Assembly (NCBI GenBank): GCA_003243255.1
Contig: QFQM01000006.1
Coordinates: forward strand, 1 to 64,000
Direction: 5' to 3'
Source: Flavobacterium psychrophilum
GTDB taxonomy: Bacteria; Bacteroidota; Bacteroidia; Flavobacteriales; Flavobacteriaceae
Length of the DNA: 64,000 nt
A program made the translations under genes and the position numbers. Of this stretch, positions 25,867 to 34,652 are shown one piece after another (the stretch's first letter is position 1; each line of letters opens with the position of its first letter). The notes beneath the pieces are model-generated. The model did not search any database. It saw only the letters and a list, made by a program, of their open reading frames with translations, and was not told where the DNA came from.

Positions 25867-26268
25867 TTAAAAATCAGGTCTTCTGCGAGACTGTTTTTTT
25901 TCTGCCTGACGGCGTTTGCCTTCTATTCGTTTTTTAATTACTGAGCGTGGTATTTTGGTAGGCTTACGGGGCTTTTCTTCCTTAAGCGCATTTTCCATTA
26001 CTGCAAGAAATCGTTTGGTAACAATATCTTTGTTGCGCAGCTGGCTGCGGTCTTCGTCACATTGCAGGATAAGAACGCCTTCATTGGTTAGCTTAGAGGC
26101 AAGGCGTACTGAAGCCAATGTTTTTTCCTCATCGGTAAGGGCATTGCTTGCAGTAAGATTAAAGCTCAGTACTACTTTAGACGAAACTTTGTTTACATTT
26201 TGTCCTCCTGCTCCACTGCTTCGCACGGCTTTGTAATCGAGCTCTTGTATTGCTGTATCTTTATTCAT
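25867..26268 (-). CDS. arfB: Alternative ribosome-rescue peptidyl-tRNA hydrolase ArfB (YaeJ/ICT1 type)
   Basis: This 133-aa protein resembles the catalytic domain of class I release factors. The GGQ motif (G21-G22-Q23 in SSGAGGQNVNKVSSKV) hydrolyses peptidyl-tRNA on stalled ribosomes. The basic C-terminal tail (KKRIEGKRRQAEKKQSRRRPDF) fits the empty mRNA channel. It begins 7 bp after the DUF4301 gene stop, so it ends the PPTase-pnuC-DUF4301-arfB run. The 308-bp gap downstream holds the TPP riboswitch of the next gene. Confidence 0.94.
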   Translation of the reverse strand: MNKDTAIQELDYKAVRSSGAGGQNVNKVSSKVVLSFNLTASNALTDEEKTLASVRLASKLTNEGVLILQCDEDRSQLRNKDIVTKRFLAVMENALKEEKPRKPTKIPRSVIKKRIEGKRRQAEKKQSRRRPDF

Positions 26269-26275
26269 TGAAATA

Positions 26276-28183
26276 TTACCACGGCTGATGGGCCGGTTTT
26301 AACAGATCATTTACCGTTTTAACAGGGTTAAAGGTTTCCAGAGGGACTTCAGCAAAAATAGTTGTCCATCCTGCCATTGCACCGTTCCATAGTCCTGGAA
26401 GTTCATACGATTTTACTTCTTTGCCAAACCTGTTCTTGTGAACGATAAAGCCCGATGTTTCATCTACAAATTTGTGAAAGTCAAAATATTCTCCTTTGTA
26501 GTTTTTCAGTCCGCATACCAAATCAACAGGATTGAAATGGGTGGCAGTAGCAAAAATTTCCTTTTGAGCCTTGTTATCAAGATCTACTTGTGAGCTTTCA
26601 ACTATCTGAAGCGAAAGTCCGCCTTTACTGCATTCTATCCAGAAAGGGCCTCCGCCTGGCTCTCCTTCATTTTTTACCATTCCGCATACGCGGATAGGCT
26701 TGTTCAGCGTGTTGAATATGAATTCCTTTTTGTTTTCAGGTGTATATTTTGATACATCGGCAGGGATATGCAGCGATAGTTTTTCTTTTGCAAAGGTAAA
26801 AATAGCTTCAATGTCCGATTCGCTGATATTTCCCATCTCAATCTGTCTCAGATAAGCAAATACCTGCTCCTGAAGAGAAATCAATATCCCTGCAAGTGCT
26901 TTTTTGTAAAGAGCAATAGTATGGATGTTATTATGGCTAACATTGTCTATATTCTTAATAAATACAATGTCGGCATCAAGTTCCCCAAGATTTTCTATTA
27001 AAGCACCATGACCTCCGGGCCTGAAGAATAAATGCCCGTTTGTTTCCCTGAAAGGGGTGTTGTCGGTATTAACAGCCAGGGTGTCGGTGTTTTTTTGCTG
27101 ATATGAAAAGCTTACATTGATGGGTATTCCTGACTCTTTCTCAACATCTGCCTTTACGGTTTTTATTTCATCAAGAAAACCATCTATATGCTCTTCAGAT
27201 ATTGTAAACTGAATGTTAGCCTCTCCCTTAGAACTGGCATAAGCTATAGTTTCTTTAAGGTGCTCAAAAATGGGCGTGGCAATAAAACCATCATAGTTAT
27301 GAAATGGTAATATTCCCTTTGGTTTGTTCGCAAAGTCAAAATGCCTGCTGCTCAGCATGGTTTTGATAAAGACAAATATTTTTTTGTCTTTTGGCATAGC
27401 TGCAAAGCCTTCATCCTGTTTAAGCACATTAATTACATCCTTATAAAAAGGCATTTTTTCAAGACCCACTAAAAACAGGCGAAGATGACTGTCTTTCTTT
27501 CGGTTTATGTAGGCGTTTATTGTCTCCTTGTCATAATTAAATTCACTTACAAATTCGTTAAGGAATTTAAACATTCTTGTTGCTGCTCCGGATGCAGGTA
27601 CAAATTTGGTTAATGTAAAATTGTCTTTTTTTGCATCAAAAAGGGTCGCATAGCTGTGAGCAGTTTCTTCAGGCAATTCAAAGATGCCGTTATTTAAAGA
27701 AGCAGGCTTATTCAAAATGGTTTTGGCAATACCATTCTTAAAAATGCCAAGCTGTTTTATAATGGTCTGAATTTCTATTCCCCTGTTATGAATGTCTGCG
27801 AAGTCTGATTCTGAAAGGCCAATATCCTGTGCAAGGACCAACTCATCGAGAGCTGTTTTTCCGGCTTCAAAAAAAGAAGTATTGGTTGGGTTAATCATTA
27901 TATGTGGCTGGTTGTTGGTTGTTAATGTTTGTTTTAGTTTTTTTATAGATGCTTTATCGGCATCATTGGTTGCGTCGCAAATAACGAAAAGTTGAGTAGT
28001 CTTGTCGTTTTCGTAGAGAGCTTTTTCAATACTCACCGTGCGAAACACAAAGTCGTAAGATTGCTTTTCTTTTGGATGGATAAAACTTTCGAACCGTTCA
28101 GAGATTTCCCTGCCGTTAAACCCATTACCGTAAATGGTAATATTTATAGTTTTAGCGGTTCGTTTTGCAATGTTCTCTTCCAT
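26276..28183 (-). CDS. DUF4301 protein with an extra N-terminal domain
   Basis: This 635-aa cytoplasmic protein has a recognisable DUF4301 part from about residue 115 to the end. It includes KFVPASGAATRMFKFLNEFV, ETNGHLFFRPGGHGALIENLGELDADIVFIKNIDNV and GMVKNEGEPGGGPFW. GGHG and NEGEPGGG look like nucleotidyltransferase or sugar-phosphate-binding turns. DUF4301 proteins recalled are about 500 aa, so the first 115 residues are extra. They begin KTINITIYGNGFNGREISERFESF, contain TTQLFVICDATND and end NNQPHIMINPTNTSFFEAGKTALDEL. The alternation of beta strands and helices resembles a shortened NadR-type ribosylnicotinamide kinase whose P-loop lysine is missing (GNGFNGRE). It overlaps pnuC by 40 bp. 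Function is unknown. Confidence 0.8.
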   Translation of the reverse strand: MEENIAKRTAKTINITIYGNGFNGREISERFESFIHPKEKQSYDFVFRTVSIEKALYENDKTTQLFVICDATNDADKASIKKLKQTLTTNNQPHIMINPTNTSFFEAGKTALDELVLAQDIGLSESDFADIHNRGIEIQTIIKQLGIFKNGIAKTILNKPASLNNGIFELPEETAHSYATLFDAKKDNFTLTKFVPASGAATRMFKFLNEFVSEFNYDKETINAYINRKKDSHLRLFLVGLEKMPFYKDVINVLKQDEGFAAMPKDKKIFVFIKTMLSSRHFDFANKPKGILPFHNYDGFIATPIFEHLKETIAYASSKGEANIQFTISEEHIDGFLDEIKTVKADVEKESGIPINVSFSYQQKNTDTLAVNTDNTPFRETNGHLFFRPGGHGALIENLGELDADIVFIKNIDNVSHNNIHTIALYKKALAGILISLQEQVFAYLRQIEMGNISESDIEAIFTFAKEKLSLHIPADVSKYTPENKKEFIFNTLNKPIRVCGMVKNEGEPGGGPFWIECSKGGLSLQIVESSQVDLDNKAQKEIFATATHFNPVDLVCGLKNYKGEYFDFHKFVDETSGFIVHKNRFGKEVKSYELPGLWNGAMAGWTTIFAEVPLETFNPVKTVNDLLKPAHQPW

Positions 28184-28779
28184 GACCGGTATCCAAAAAA
28201 GGCAATTGTGGTTAGCGCTATATAAAAGAAACCGGTAAATATCAGTCCCTTGTAAAAAAACAACGGAATCGCGATAATATTTCCTGCTATTAAATACAGC
28301 CAGTTTTCTATTTTACGTTTAGCCAGCAGCCACATACCTATAAAAAATAAGCCTGTTGTAAAGGTATCTATATAGGCCCACCACTGGTTGAACATATTAA
28401 AGAAGTGATATACAACGGATACAAATATAACCGAAACTATAAAAATGCCTAAACATTTGTAGTTATCTTTAGGTGAAACAGTTGATATTTTTAATAAATC
28501 GTGATGCTGCCTGTCTTTTCTGCTCCATAAGTACCAGCCATATACACTCATGTAAAAATAATAGGTGTTGATGATGATTTCGCCATAAAGGTGGGCTGTA
28601 AACGCCAGATAAACAAATATAACCGTACCTGCAATTCCGGTAGGATATACAAGAATACTGTTTTTGGATGAGAAGATCACACTAAGCAATCCAAAGAAAA
28701 TTGCCGTTAATTCCAGTGTCAGAAAAATGGGAGTATATCCGTCAAACTGTGCAAAGAAGAAATCGAAAAATTCGGTCAT
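28144..28779 (-). CDS. pnuC: PnuC/PnuT family vitamin transporter
   Basis: This 211-aa inner-membrane protein has about seven hydrophobic helices. The core IIINTYYFYMSVYGWYLWSRKDR and the later WWAYIDTFTTGLFFIGMWLLAKRKIENWLYLIAGNIIAIPLF are PnuC signatures. PnuC proteins facilitate diffusion of nicotinamide riboside; in Bacteroidota the paralogue PnuT carries thiamine. Sequence alone does not decide here. The linked thiamine-regulated receptor favours PnuT, but no riboswitch precedes this gene. It overlaps the PPTase gene by 1 nt and the DUF4301 gene by 40 bp, so the three are translated as one unit. Trapping normally needs a cytoplasmic kinase, and no intact one is visible next to it. Confidence 0.88.
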   Translation of the reverse strand: MTEFFDFFFAQFDGYTPIFLTLELTAIFFGLLSVIFSSKNSILVYPTGIAGTVIFVYLAFTAHLYGEIIINTYYFYMSVYGWYLWSRKDRQHHDLLKISTVSPKDNYKCLGIFIVSVIFVSVVYHFFNMFNQWWAYIDTFTTGLFFIGMWLLAKRKIENWLYLIAGNIIAIPLFFYKGLIFTGFFYIALTTIAFFGYRSWKRTLQNEPLKL

Positions 28780-29423
28780 TATAGTTTTGTTTTGCTGCCC
28801 AGGCAGTATACTAAGGTAAAATCTTCAACTTCTTCAAAATAGAACGGGTAGCTCTCGTTTATATCTTCATAGTTAACGGAAGTCATTCCCTGTTTGTCCT
28901 TAAGCTCAAACGGAAAAACATAAATGTTTTGCTTAAAGCTGAGCCCGGCACGTGAAATCATTTTATAAACAGCTTCCTTAACGCCCCATATTACTATGAG
29001 CTGTCTCATGTAATCGGTAAGGTGAGAAGGGTCAAGGTAGTTGAATTCAGGTTCGATAAATTTATCAGCAATAGTAATAACCTTTTCACGCTGTAGTTCC
29101 ATGTCAATACCAATGTCGTTTTTGCTGACAATGATTGCTGAAAAAGCATAGGAATGTGTGATAGAGATATTCATGCCATCGGTAAGATGGGGTTTGCCAT
29201 CGGCATCATAAAATAAATCAAAGTCTGTATAGCCAATTTCCTGAAGCAGCATCCTTACGCCAAGAAATCCTTTTTTATGCAGTTCGCTTTTCATACCCTC
29301 AACTCTCATGGAACAGGTGTCTTTAAGCGTTACGTGTCCTAAAAACTCTTCCAGGCTTTCGGTATTTTTCCAAATCAGCAGGCGCGTATCATTATCTATG
29401 TTGACAGATTTATATAAAGGCAT
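28779..29423 (-). CDS. 4'-phosphopantetheinyl transferase (Sfp type)
   Basis: This 214-aa enzyme transfers phosphopantetheine from CoA to carrier-protein serines. The Mg2+ motifs are present: IGIDMELQREKVITIADKFIEPEF (D-x-E) and WGVKEAVYKMISRAGLSFKQNI (W/KEA). The N-terminal part (SLEEFLGHVTL, HKKGFLGVRMLLQEIGYTDFDLFYDADGKPHL) is typical for Bacteroidota. No carrier-protein or NRPS/PKS gene lies nearby. First gene of the minus-strand run ending at arfB; the pnuC start overlaps its stop. Confidence 0.9.
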   Translation of the reverse strand: MPLYKSVNIDNDTRLLIWKNTESLEEFLGHVTLKDTCSMRVEGMKSELHKKGFLGVRMLLQEIGYTDFDLFYDADGKPHLTDGMNISITHSYAFSAIIVSKNDIGIDMELQREKVITIADKFIEPEFNYLDPSHLTDYMRQLIVIWGVKEAVYKMISRAGLSFKQNIYVFPFELKDKQGMTSVNYEDINESYPFYFEEVEDFTLVYCLGSKTKL

Positions 29424-29574
29424 GGGGTAAAGTTAGTGCCAATGTTCCATATTGTTGTATCACAAATGATTATGGGGTTGGCATATTTTTATATTTTGTT
29501 CTTAAAACGGGCTAATTACAAATGCATTCACTAAATTTGCAAAAATTTTTTGCTAATACAAATATACAATATTC

Positions 29575-30891
29575 ATGAGTACTACAACGCTGCCATACGT
29601 GGCATACAAAGTAAAGGATATTTCGCTTGCGGAATGGGGAAGAAAAGAGATTCAGCTTGCTGAAGCTGAAATGCCGGGTCTAATGGCGCTTCGTGCTGAA
29701 TATGGCGCGTCTCAGCCACTTAAAGGGGCTCGTATTGCAGGTTGTCTTCACATGACAATCCAAACTGCTGTTCTTATCGAAACTTTAGTTGCTCTTGGGG
29801 CAGAAGTTACATGGAGCTCTTGCAACATTTTCTCTACTCAGGACCACGCTGCTGCTGCTATTGCTGCTGCAGGTATCCAGGTATATGCATGGAAAGGCCT
29901 TAACGAAGAAGAGTTTGACTGGTGTATCGAGCAAACACTTTTCTTTGGTGAAGACCGTCAGCCACTTAATATGATCCTTGATGATGGTGGAGATCTTACC
30001 AACATGGTATTCGATCGTTTCCCTGAGCTTACAGCTGCTATCAAAGGTCTTTCTGAAGAAACTACTACAGGTGTTCACCGTCTGTATGAAAGAATGAAGA
30101 ATGGTACGCTTGTAATGCCGGCTATAAACGTAAATGATTCGGTTACTAAGTCGAAATTTGATAACAAATACGGATGTAAAGAAAGTGCAGTTGATGCTGT
30201 TCGTCGTGCTACCGACCTTATGCTTGCAGGTAAAAGAGTAATCGTTTGTGGTTATGGTGACGTAGGTAAAGGTACTGCTGCTTCTTTCCGTGGTGCAGGA
30301 TCTATCGTTACAGTTACTGAAATCGATCCAATCTGTGCGCTTCAGGCTGCTATGGACGGTTATGAGGTTAAAAGACTTGATACTGTAATTGGTAATGCTG
30401 ATATCATTATTACAACTACAGGTAACAAAGATATCGTTGTGGGCCGCCACTTCGAGCAAATGAAAGACAAAACTGTTGTTTGTAACATCGGTCACTTTGA
30501 TAACGAGATCGACATGGCATGGTTAAACAAAAACCACGGTGCATCTAAAATCGAGATCAAACCTCAGGTTGATAAATATACTGTAAACGGTAAAGATATT
30601 ATCATCCTTGCAGAAGGTCGTCTTGTAAACCTTGGATGTGCTACAGGTCACCCAAGCTTTGTAATGAGTAACTCGTTTACTAACCAGACGCTTGCTCAGC
30701 TTGAGCTTTGGAACAACAGCGCTGCTTACGAAAACAAAGTTTATATGCTTCCTAAGCACCTTGATGAGAAAGTAGCATCACTTCACCTTGCTAAACTTGG
30801 TGTAGAACTTGAAACACTTAACGATGAGCAGGCTGCTTACATTGGTGTAGAGGTACAAGGACCATTCAAACCGGAGTACTACCGTTACTAA
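29575..30891 (+). CDS. ahcY: Adenosylhomocysteinase
   Basis: This 438-aa cytoplasmic NAD-dependent enzyme splits S-adenosylhomocysteine into adenosine and homocysteine, keeping methylation going. Motifs: [32 protein letters not shown], and the NAD fold [21 protein letters not shown]. The C-terminus KPEYYRY is the dimer-locking tail with its conserved lysine and tyrosine. Synonymous codon use differs from its neighbours (many GCT and CTT), as expected of a highly expressed gene. A -7-like TAAATTTG lies at 29532-29539. Confidence 0.98.
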   Translation: MSTTTLPYVAYKVKDISLAEWGRKEIQLAEAEMPGLMALRAEYGASQPLKGARIAGCLHMTIQTAVLIETLVALGAEVTWSSCNIFSTQDHAAAAIAAAGIQVYAWKGLNEEEFDWCIEQTLFFGEDRQPLNMILDDGGDLTNMVFDRFPELTAAIKGLSEETTTGVHRLYERMKNGTLVMPAINVNDSVTKSKFDNKYGCKESAVDAVRRATDLMLAGKRVIVCGYGDVGKGTAASFRGAGSIVTVTEIDPICALQAAMDGYEVKRLDTVIGNADIIITTTGNKDIVVGRHFEQMKDKTVVCNIGHFDNEIDMAWLNKNHGASKIEIKPQVDKYTVNGKDIIILAEGRLVNLGCATGHPSFVMSNSFTNQTLAQLELWNNSAAYENKVYMLPKHLDEKVASLHLAKLGVELETLNDEQAAYIGVEVQGPFKPEYYRY

Positions 30892-30950
30892 TCCTATAGT
30901 ATTGAGATGTGAGAATTGAGATTTTAGATTTCAGGCTCACTGGAAATATT

Positions 30951-30978
30951 TAACCCCTGCCAACGGCAGGGGTTTTTG
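30951..30978. terminator. Terminator after ahcY
   Basis: CCCCTGCC / GGCAGGGG stem with a 3-nt loop, flanked by A and T runs, 62 bp after ahcY. Confidence 0.88.
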
Positions 30979-31029
30979 TTTTATGTATTGATTGAAGCTG
31001 TCTCATTTCTCAATACTAATATCTAAAAT

Positions 31030-31587
31030 CTATTTCCTCGTCCAGCATTCCATAATATGGTCATTTACCATACCTGTGGCCTGCATGTTGGCATAAATCA
31101 CTGTTGAACCCACAAATTTAAAACCGCGTTTTTTCATGTCCTTGCTTATTTTGTCGGACAGTGGAGTAGTAGCGGGAATTTGCGACATGAGCTCAAATTT
31201 GTTGTCTACGGGTTTATTGTTGCTAAATGCCCAGTAGTAGTCGGAAAAGCTTCCAAACTCTTCCTGGATCTTTATAAATGCCTGTGCATTGCTCACTGCG
31301 GCCAGTATTTTTAATCTGTTCCTGATGATACCGGTATCCTGAAGTAATTCTTCAATTTTCGAATCATCATATTTGGCAATCTTTTTATAGTCGAAATTGT
31401 CAAAAGCCTTTCGGAAGTTTTCTCGCTTGCGAAGAATGGTAATCCAGCTCAGCCCTGCCTGAAAGGTTTCCAGTAGAAGAAATTCGAACAGTTTATGATC
31501 GTCGTAAACGGGTTTGCCCCATTCGTTATCGTGATAGTCTTCGTAAAGAGCATCACCTATGCACCATTTACAGCGTTTCTTCTCCAT
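31030..31587 (-). CDS. tag: DNA-3-methyladenine glycosylase I
   Basis: This 185-aa base-excision repair enzyme removes 3-methyladenine. The start is ATG at 31587 (MEKKRCKWCIGDALYEDYHDNEWGKPVYDDHKLFEFL); an in-frame ATG 87 bp upstream would place a non-conserved leader inside the upstream gene. Zinc ligands of the Tag zinc snap are visible: the N-terminal C in KRCKWC and H in DYHDNEWG, with H and C near the C-terminus (MVNDHIMECWTRK). The catalytic E (LLETFQAGLSWITIL) is present. It overlaps the transporter gene upstream by 20 bp. Confidence 0.95.
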   Translation of the reverse strand: MEKKRCKWCIGDALYEDYHDNEWGKPVYDDHKLFEFLLLETFQAGLSWITILRKRENFRKAFDNFDYKKIAKYDDSKIEELLQDTGIIRNRLKILAAVSNAQAFIKIQEEFGSFSDYYWAFSNNKPVDNKFELMSQIPATTPLSDKISKDMKKRGFKFVGSTVIYANMQATGMVNDHIMECWTRK

Positions 31588-32242
31588 CGCTATTCTTTTT
31601 ATCGTTATGGATGTATTTTTCGATAAGTGAATGCCCCAGATAGATGACAGGGGTAAGCAATATGGCTTGCCCAAGTTTTACCACATAACCTGTCAGGCCT
31701 GATGTTATATAGGTTTCGGTGTCCATTATGCCTGTGGCATAAAAGGCGATACCCAATACTATAAAGCTGTCAAAAAACTGTGATATAACAGTCGATCCGG
31801 TACTGCGCAGCCAAATCATTCGTTGTCCGGTTTTTTTCTTTACAAGATGGAAAATGGTAACGTCAATCAGCTGCGATACCATAAAAGCAGTGATGCTGCC
31901 TATGATAATCCAGAGGCTTTGCCCGAAAACGCCATTAAACTGGGCATCGGTAGTACCCATGCCTTTTACGGCCGGTATCTGCATCGCCAGAAATAGCAAT
32001 ATAAAACAATAAGCTATTAAACAGGCAGTGATAGTGGATAGCTTGCGGACACCTTTCTCTCCAAAATATTCATTGATGAGGTCGGTAGTGATAAAAACTA
32101 TCGGCCATGGCAAAATGCCAACGCTCATTACATAAGGACCAACATGAATTAGTTTACCGCCTATAAGTTCGGCAACTACGGCATTAGTTATAAAAATCCC
32201 TGCGAGGATAACGTATACAGTGTCTTTACGGGTCTGAAACAT
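31568..32242 (-). CDS. Queuosine precursor transporter (YhhQ/VUT-1 family)
   Basis: This 224-aa inner-membrane protein has about six helices and the family motifs NAVVAELIGGKLI, GILPWPIVFITTDLINEYFGEKGVRKLS and VSQLIDVTIFHLVKKKTG...LRSTGSTVISQFFDSFIVLGIAFY. E. coli YhhQ imports preQ0/preQ1. There is no preQ1 riboswitch in the leader that I can see. It is co-transcribed with tag by overlap. Confidence 0.88.
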   Translation of the reverse strand: MFQTRKDTVYVILAGIFITNAVVAELIGGKLIHVGPYVMSVGILPWPIVFITTDLINEYFGEKGVRKLSTITACLIAYCFILLFLAMQIPAVKGMGTTDAQFNGVFGQSLWIIIGSITAFMVSQLIDVTIFHLVKKKTGQRMIWLRSTGSTVISQFFDSFIVLGIAFYATGIMDTETYITSGLTGYVVKLGQAILLTPVIYLGHSLIEKYIHNDKKNSDGEETL

Positions 32243-32451
32243 AGATTATGGGTAAACAGTAAAGGTATTAATAATTTGGTTTCTTAAAATCATTTATTAT
32301 TTAGGGGGTGTGTCTTTGAAAAAGCATCTTTTCTTGGTGTTTGTGTTTGTTTTTTAGGGGTCTGATTTAAATTTTATGTAAAATTTACTCTGAATATAAT
32401 ATTTTTAAGGGGTATATGTTTATATTTGTGTAAAATTGTAAATCATACGCT

Positions 32452-33552
32452 ATGAAAATAGGGGTGCCTAAGGAAATTAAGAATAATGAAAGCCGGGTAG
32501 CACTTACTCCGGCAGGGGTGTTCGAATTGGTAAATTATGGACACCAGGTTTATATTCAGGAATCGGCCGGCGAAAGCAGTGGGTTTTCGGATGAAGATTA
32601 CCGCGATACCGGTGCCGTGTTGTTACCTACTGCCGAAGCTGTTTATGCTATAGCCGATATGATCGTAAAGGTTAAAGAGCCTGTTCCTTCAGAGTATCCT
32701 CTGATTAAAAAGAACCAGGTGATATTTACCTATTTTCATTTTGCATCCAGTGAAACGCTAACGAAAGCAATGATTGCAAGTAAAGCGGTTTGTATCGCTT
32801 ATGAAACGGTAAGTGATGACGATGGATTCCTTCCGCTGCTTACACCGATGAGTGAAGTAGCAGGGCGTATGGCGATACAGCAGGGAGCAAAATACCTTGA
32901 AAAGCCTATAAAGGGCAGGGGAGTGCTGCTTGGCGGTGTGCCGGGTGTTCCTCCGGGAAGAGTGCTGGTGCTTGGTGCCGGTGTTGTTGGAGTACAGGCA
33001 GCGAAGATGGCGGCCGGTTTAGGAGCGCATGTTACGATATTGGATATCAATATGAAACGCCTTCGTTATGTAAATGATATTATGCCAAGCCATGTTGTGA
33101 CTGAATTTTCTAGTGTTTACAATATAAAGAAACATATAAAAGATCACGATCTTATCATTGGAGCAGTACTGATCCCGGGAGCTAAAGCGCCGAATCTCAT
33201 AACCCGTGAAATGCTGAAAGATATGCGTCCGGGTACTGTGCTTGTTGATGTAGCGGTAGATCAGGGTGGTTGTTTTGAGACTACGCGTCCTACAACGCAT
33301 GAGGAGCCTACTTTTGTTATAAATGATATTGTGCATTACTGTGTGGCTAATATGCCGGGAGCGGTGCCGTATACGTCTACACTGGCGCTTACTAATGTTA
33401 CGCTGCCATATGTTTTAAAACTGGCTAATCTCGGCTGGGAAGAGGCCTGCAGTAAATATCCTGATTTAGGCCGAGGCCTTAATATTGTAAAAGGGGAGGT
33501 TGTAATTGAAGAAATAAAAAATGCATTTGAAGAAGTTAATTTGGTAATCTGA
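32452..33552 (+). CDS. ald: Alanine dehydrogenase
   Basis: This 366-aa cytoplasmic NAD-dependent enzyme interconverts L-alanine and pyruvate plus ammonia. The N-terminus MKIGVPKEIKNNESRVALTPAGV is diagnostic. R15 and a lysine in the substrate site (KVKEPVPSEYPLIKKNQVIFTYFHFAS), the catalytic His (TYFHFA) and the NAD fold VLVLGAGVVGVQAAKMAAGLGA are all present. It stands alone. A -7-like TATATTTG lies at 32421-32428, but no good -33 is visible in the 209-bp gap upstream. Confidence 0.96.
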   Translation: MKIGVPKEIKNNESRVALTPAGVFELVNYGHQVYIQESAGESSGFSDEDYRDTGAVLLPTAEAVYAIADMIVKVKEPVPSEYPLIKKNQVIFTYFHFASSETLTKAMIASKAVCIAYETVSDDDGFLPLLTPMSEVAGRMAIQQGAKYLEKPIKGRGVLLGGVPGVPPGRVLVLGAGVVGVQAAKMAAGLGAHVTILDINMKRLRYVNDIMPSHVVTEFSSVYNIKKHIKDHDLIIGAVLIPGAKAPNLITREMLKDMRPGTVLVDVAVDQGGCFETTRPTTHEEPTFVINDIVHYCVANMPGAVPYTSTLALTNVTLPYVLKLANLGWEEACSKYPDLGRGLNIVKGEVVIEEIKNAFEEVNLVI

Positions 33553-33674
33553 TGATTTGGTTACTTGTCACATCAGACTTTATGACTTTCGACTTTAAAG
33601 CTTTATGACTTGAAAGAATAGTTTTCGTTATTGTTTGTTTGTTGTTTCCGGTCGGAGGAGTCTGGCCACAAAAA

Positions 33675-33702
33675 AACCCCAAATTGTAAAATTTGGGGTT
33701 CT
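33675..33702. terminator. Bidirectional terminator between ald and tsf
   Basis: AACCCCAAATT / AATTTGGGGTT, 11-bp stem with a 4-nt loop, between convergent genes; A run on one side and T-rich on the other. Confidence 0.88.
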
Positions 33703-33724
33703 TTGTTTTATAAAAGAGGTTTAC

Positions 33725-34549
33725 TTATGCAAGTGCAACTCTTTTGAATCCTGTAACAACAAGACCTGCATCAACAGATTTTACATACTCGCTTACGCTA
33801 AGTTTGCTGTCTTTGATGAAATCCTGGTTAACAAGAGTATTGTCTTTGAAGAAACGGCCAAGTTTACCTTTAGCGATACCATCAAGCATAGCTTCCGGTT
33901 TACCTTCCTGACGAAGAAGGTCTTTAGCGATTTCGATTTCTTTTTCTACAGTTGCAGCGTCAACACCTTCCTCGTTAAGAGCAAGTGGAGCCATTGCAGC
34001 AGCCTGCATAGCAACGTTACGGGCAGCTTCTTCACCACCAGCTACGTTAGCAGAAAGGCTAACAAGAGTAGCGATTCTGTTACCAGCGTGGATGTAAGAA
34101 CCAACGAATGCACCTTCAAGTCTTTCGAAAGAACCGATTTCGATTTTCTCACCGATAACACCAGTCTGCTCAGTTAGTTTGTCAGCAACAGTAAGACCGT
34201 TGAAGTCAGCAGCAAGGAATTCCTCTTTAGTGTTGTAGTTAAGAGCAAGGTTAGCAAGGTCGTTAGCAAGCTTAACGAAAGCTTCGTTTTTAGCAACGAA
34301 GTCAGTCTCACAGTTAAGAGAGATAACTACACCAGCAGTTTTGTCAGCGTTAACAATAGCGATAACAGCACCTTCAGTAGACTCACGGTCAGCTCTGTTA
34401 GCAGCTACTTTCTGACCTTTTTTACGAAGGTTCTCGATAGCTTTGTCAAAATCTCCATCAGCTTCTACAAGTGCTTTTTTGCAGTCCATCATACCTGCAC
34501 CTGTAATTGTTCTTAGTTTATTTACGTCAGCAGCAGTAATATTTGCCAT
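33725..34549 (-). CDS. tsf: Translation elongation factor Ts
   Basis: This 274-aa nucleotide-exchange factor for EF-Tu starts MANITAADVNKLRTITGAGMMDCKKAL at ATG 34549; the open frame upstream is leader, not protein. The TDFVAKN motif (ETDFVAKNEAF), which contacts EF-Tu, is present, followed by both dimerisation subdomains. Last gene of rplM-rpsI-rpsB-tsf. A long-loop hairpin lies between rpsB and tsf. Confidence 0.97.
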   Translation of the reverse strand: MANITAADVNKLRTITGAGMMDCKKALVEADGDFDKAIENLRKKGQKVAANRADRESTEGAVIAIVNADKTAGVVISLNCETDFVAKNEAFVKLANDLANLALNYNTKEEFLAADFNGLTVADKLTEQTGVIGEKIEIGSFERLEGAFVGSYIHAGNRIATLVSLSANVAGGEEAARNVAMQAAAMAPLALNEEGVDAATVEKEIEIAKDLLRQEGKPEAMLDGIAKGKLGRFFKDNTLVNQDFIKDSKLSVSEYVKSVDAGLVVTGFKRVALA

Positions 34550-34578
34550 TTTGAATATTGTTTTTGAGTTAAAAAAAT

Positions 34579-34640
34579 AAAAGCCGTTATGATGATAATA
34601 TGCTACAAAAGTAAACATCTACCAGCACAACGGCTTTATT
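34579..34640 (-). promoter_or_regulatory. Long-loop hairpin between rpsB and tsf
   Basis: On the minus strand AATAAAGCCGTTGTG pairs with CATAACGGCTTTTATT across a loop of about 34 nt, followed by a T run. It has terminator form but an unusually long loop. A TACTTTTG -7-like sequence (34606-34613, minus) lies inside the loop, so tsf may also have its own promoter. Confidence 0.5.
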
Positions 34641-34652
34641 GTAATGTTATCT

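Noticed and set aside
28081..28240. Possible frameshift at the pnuC/DUF4301 junction
   Set aside because: Both frames are intact with a normal ATG and stop; the 40-bp overlap is unusual but shows no sign of sequence error.
29785..30495. 236-codon open frame antisense to ahcY
   Set aside because: Ser/Thr/Cys-rich nonsense composition; arises from the biased codon use of the highly expressed ahcY gene.
32424..32450. NrtR-site-like GTGTAAAATTG...CATACGC before ald
   Set aside because: The half sites are spaced differently from the three sites at the NAD operon, so symmetry is lost.
32243..32451. preQ1 riboswitch before the YhhQ-like transporter
   Set aside because: No preQ1 aptamer-like stem or A-rich tail could be found on the minus strand of this gap.
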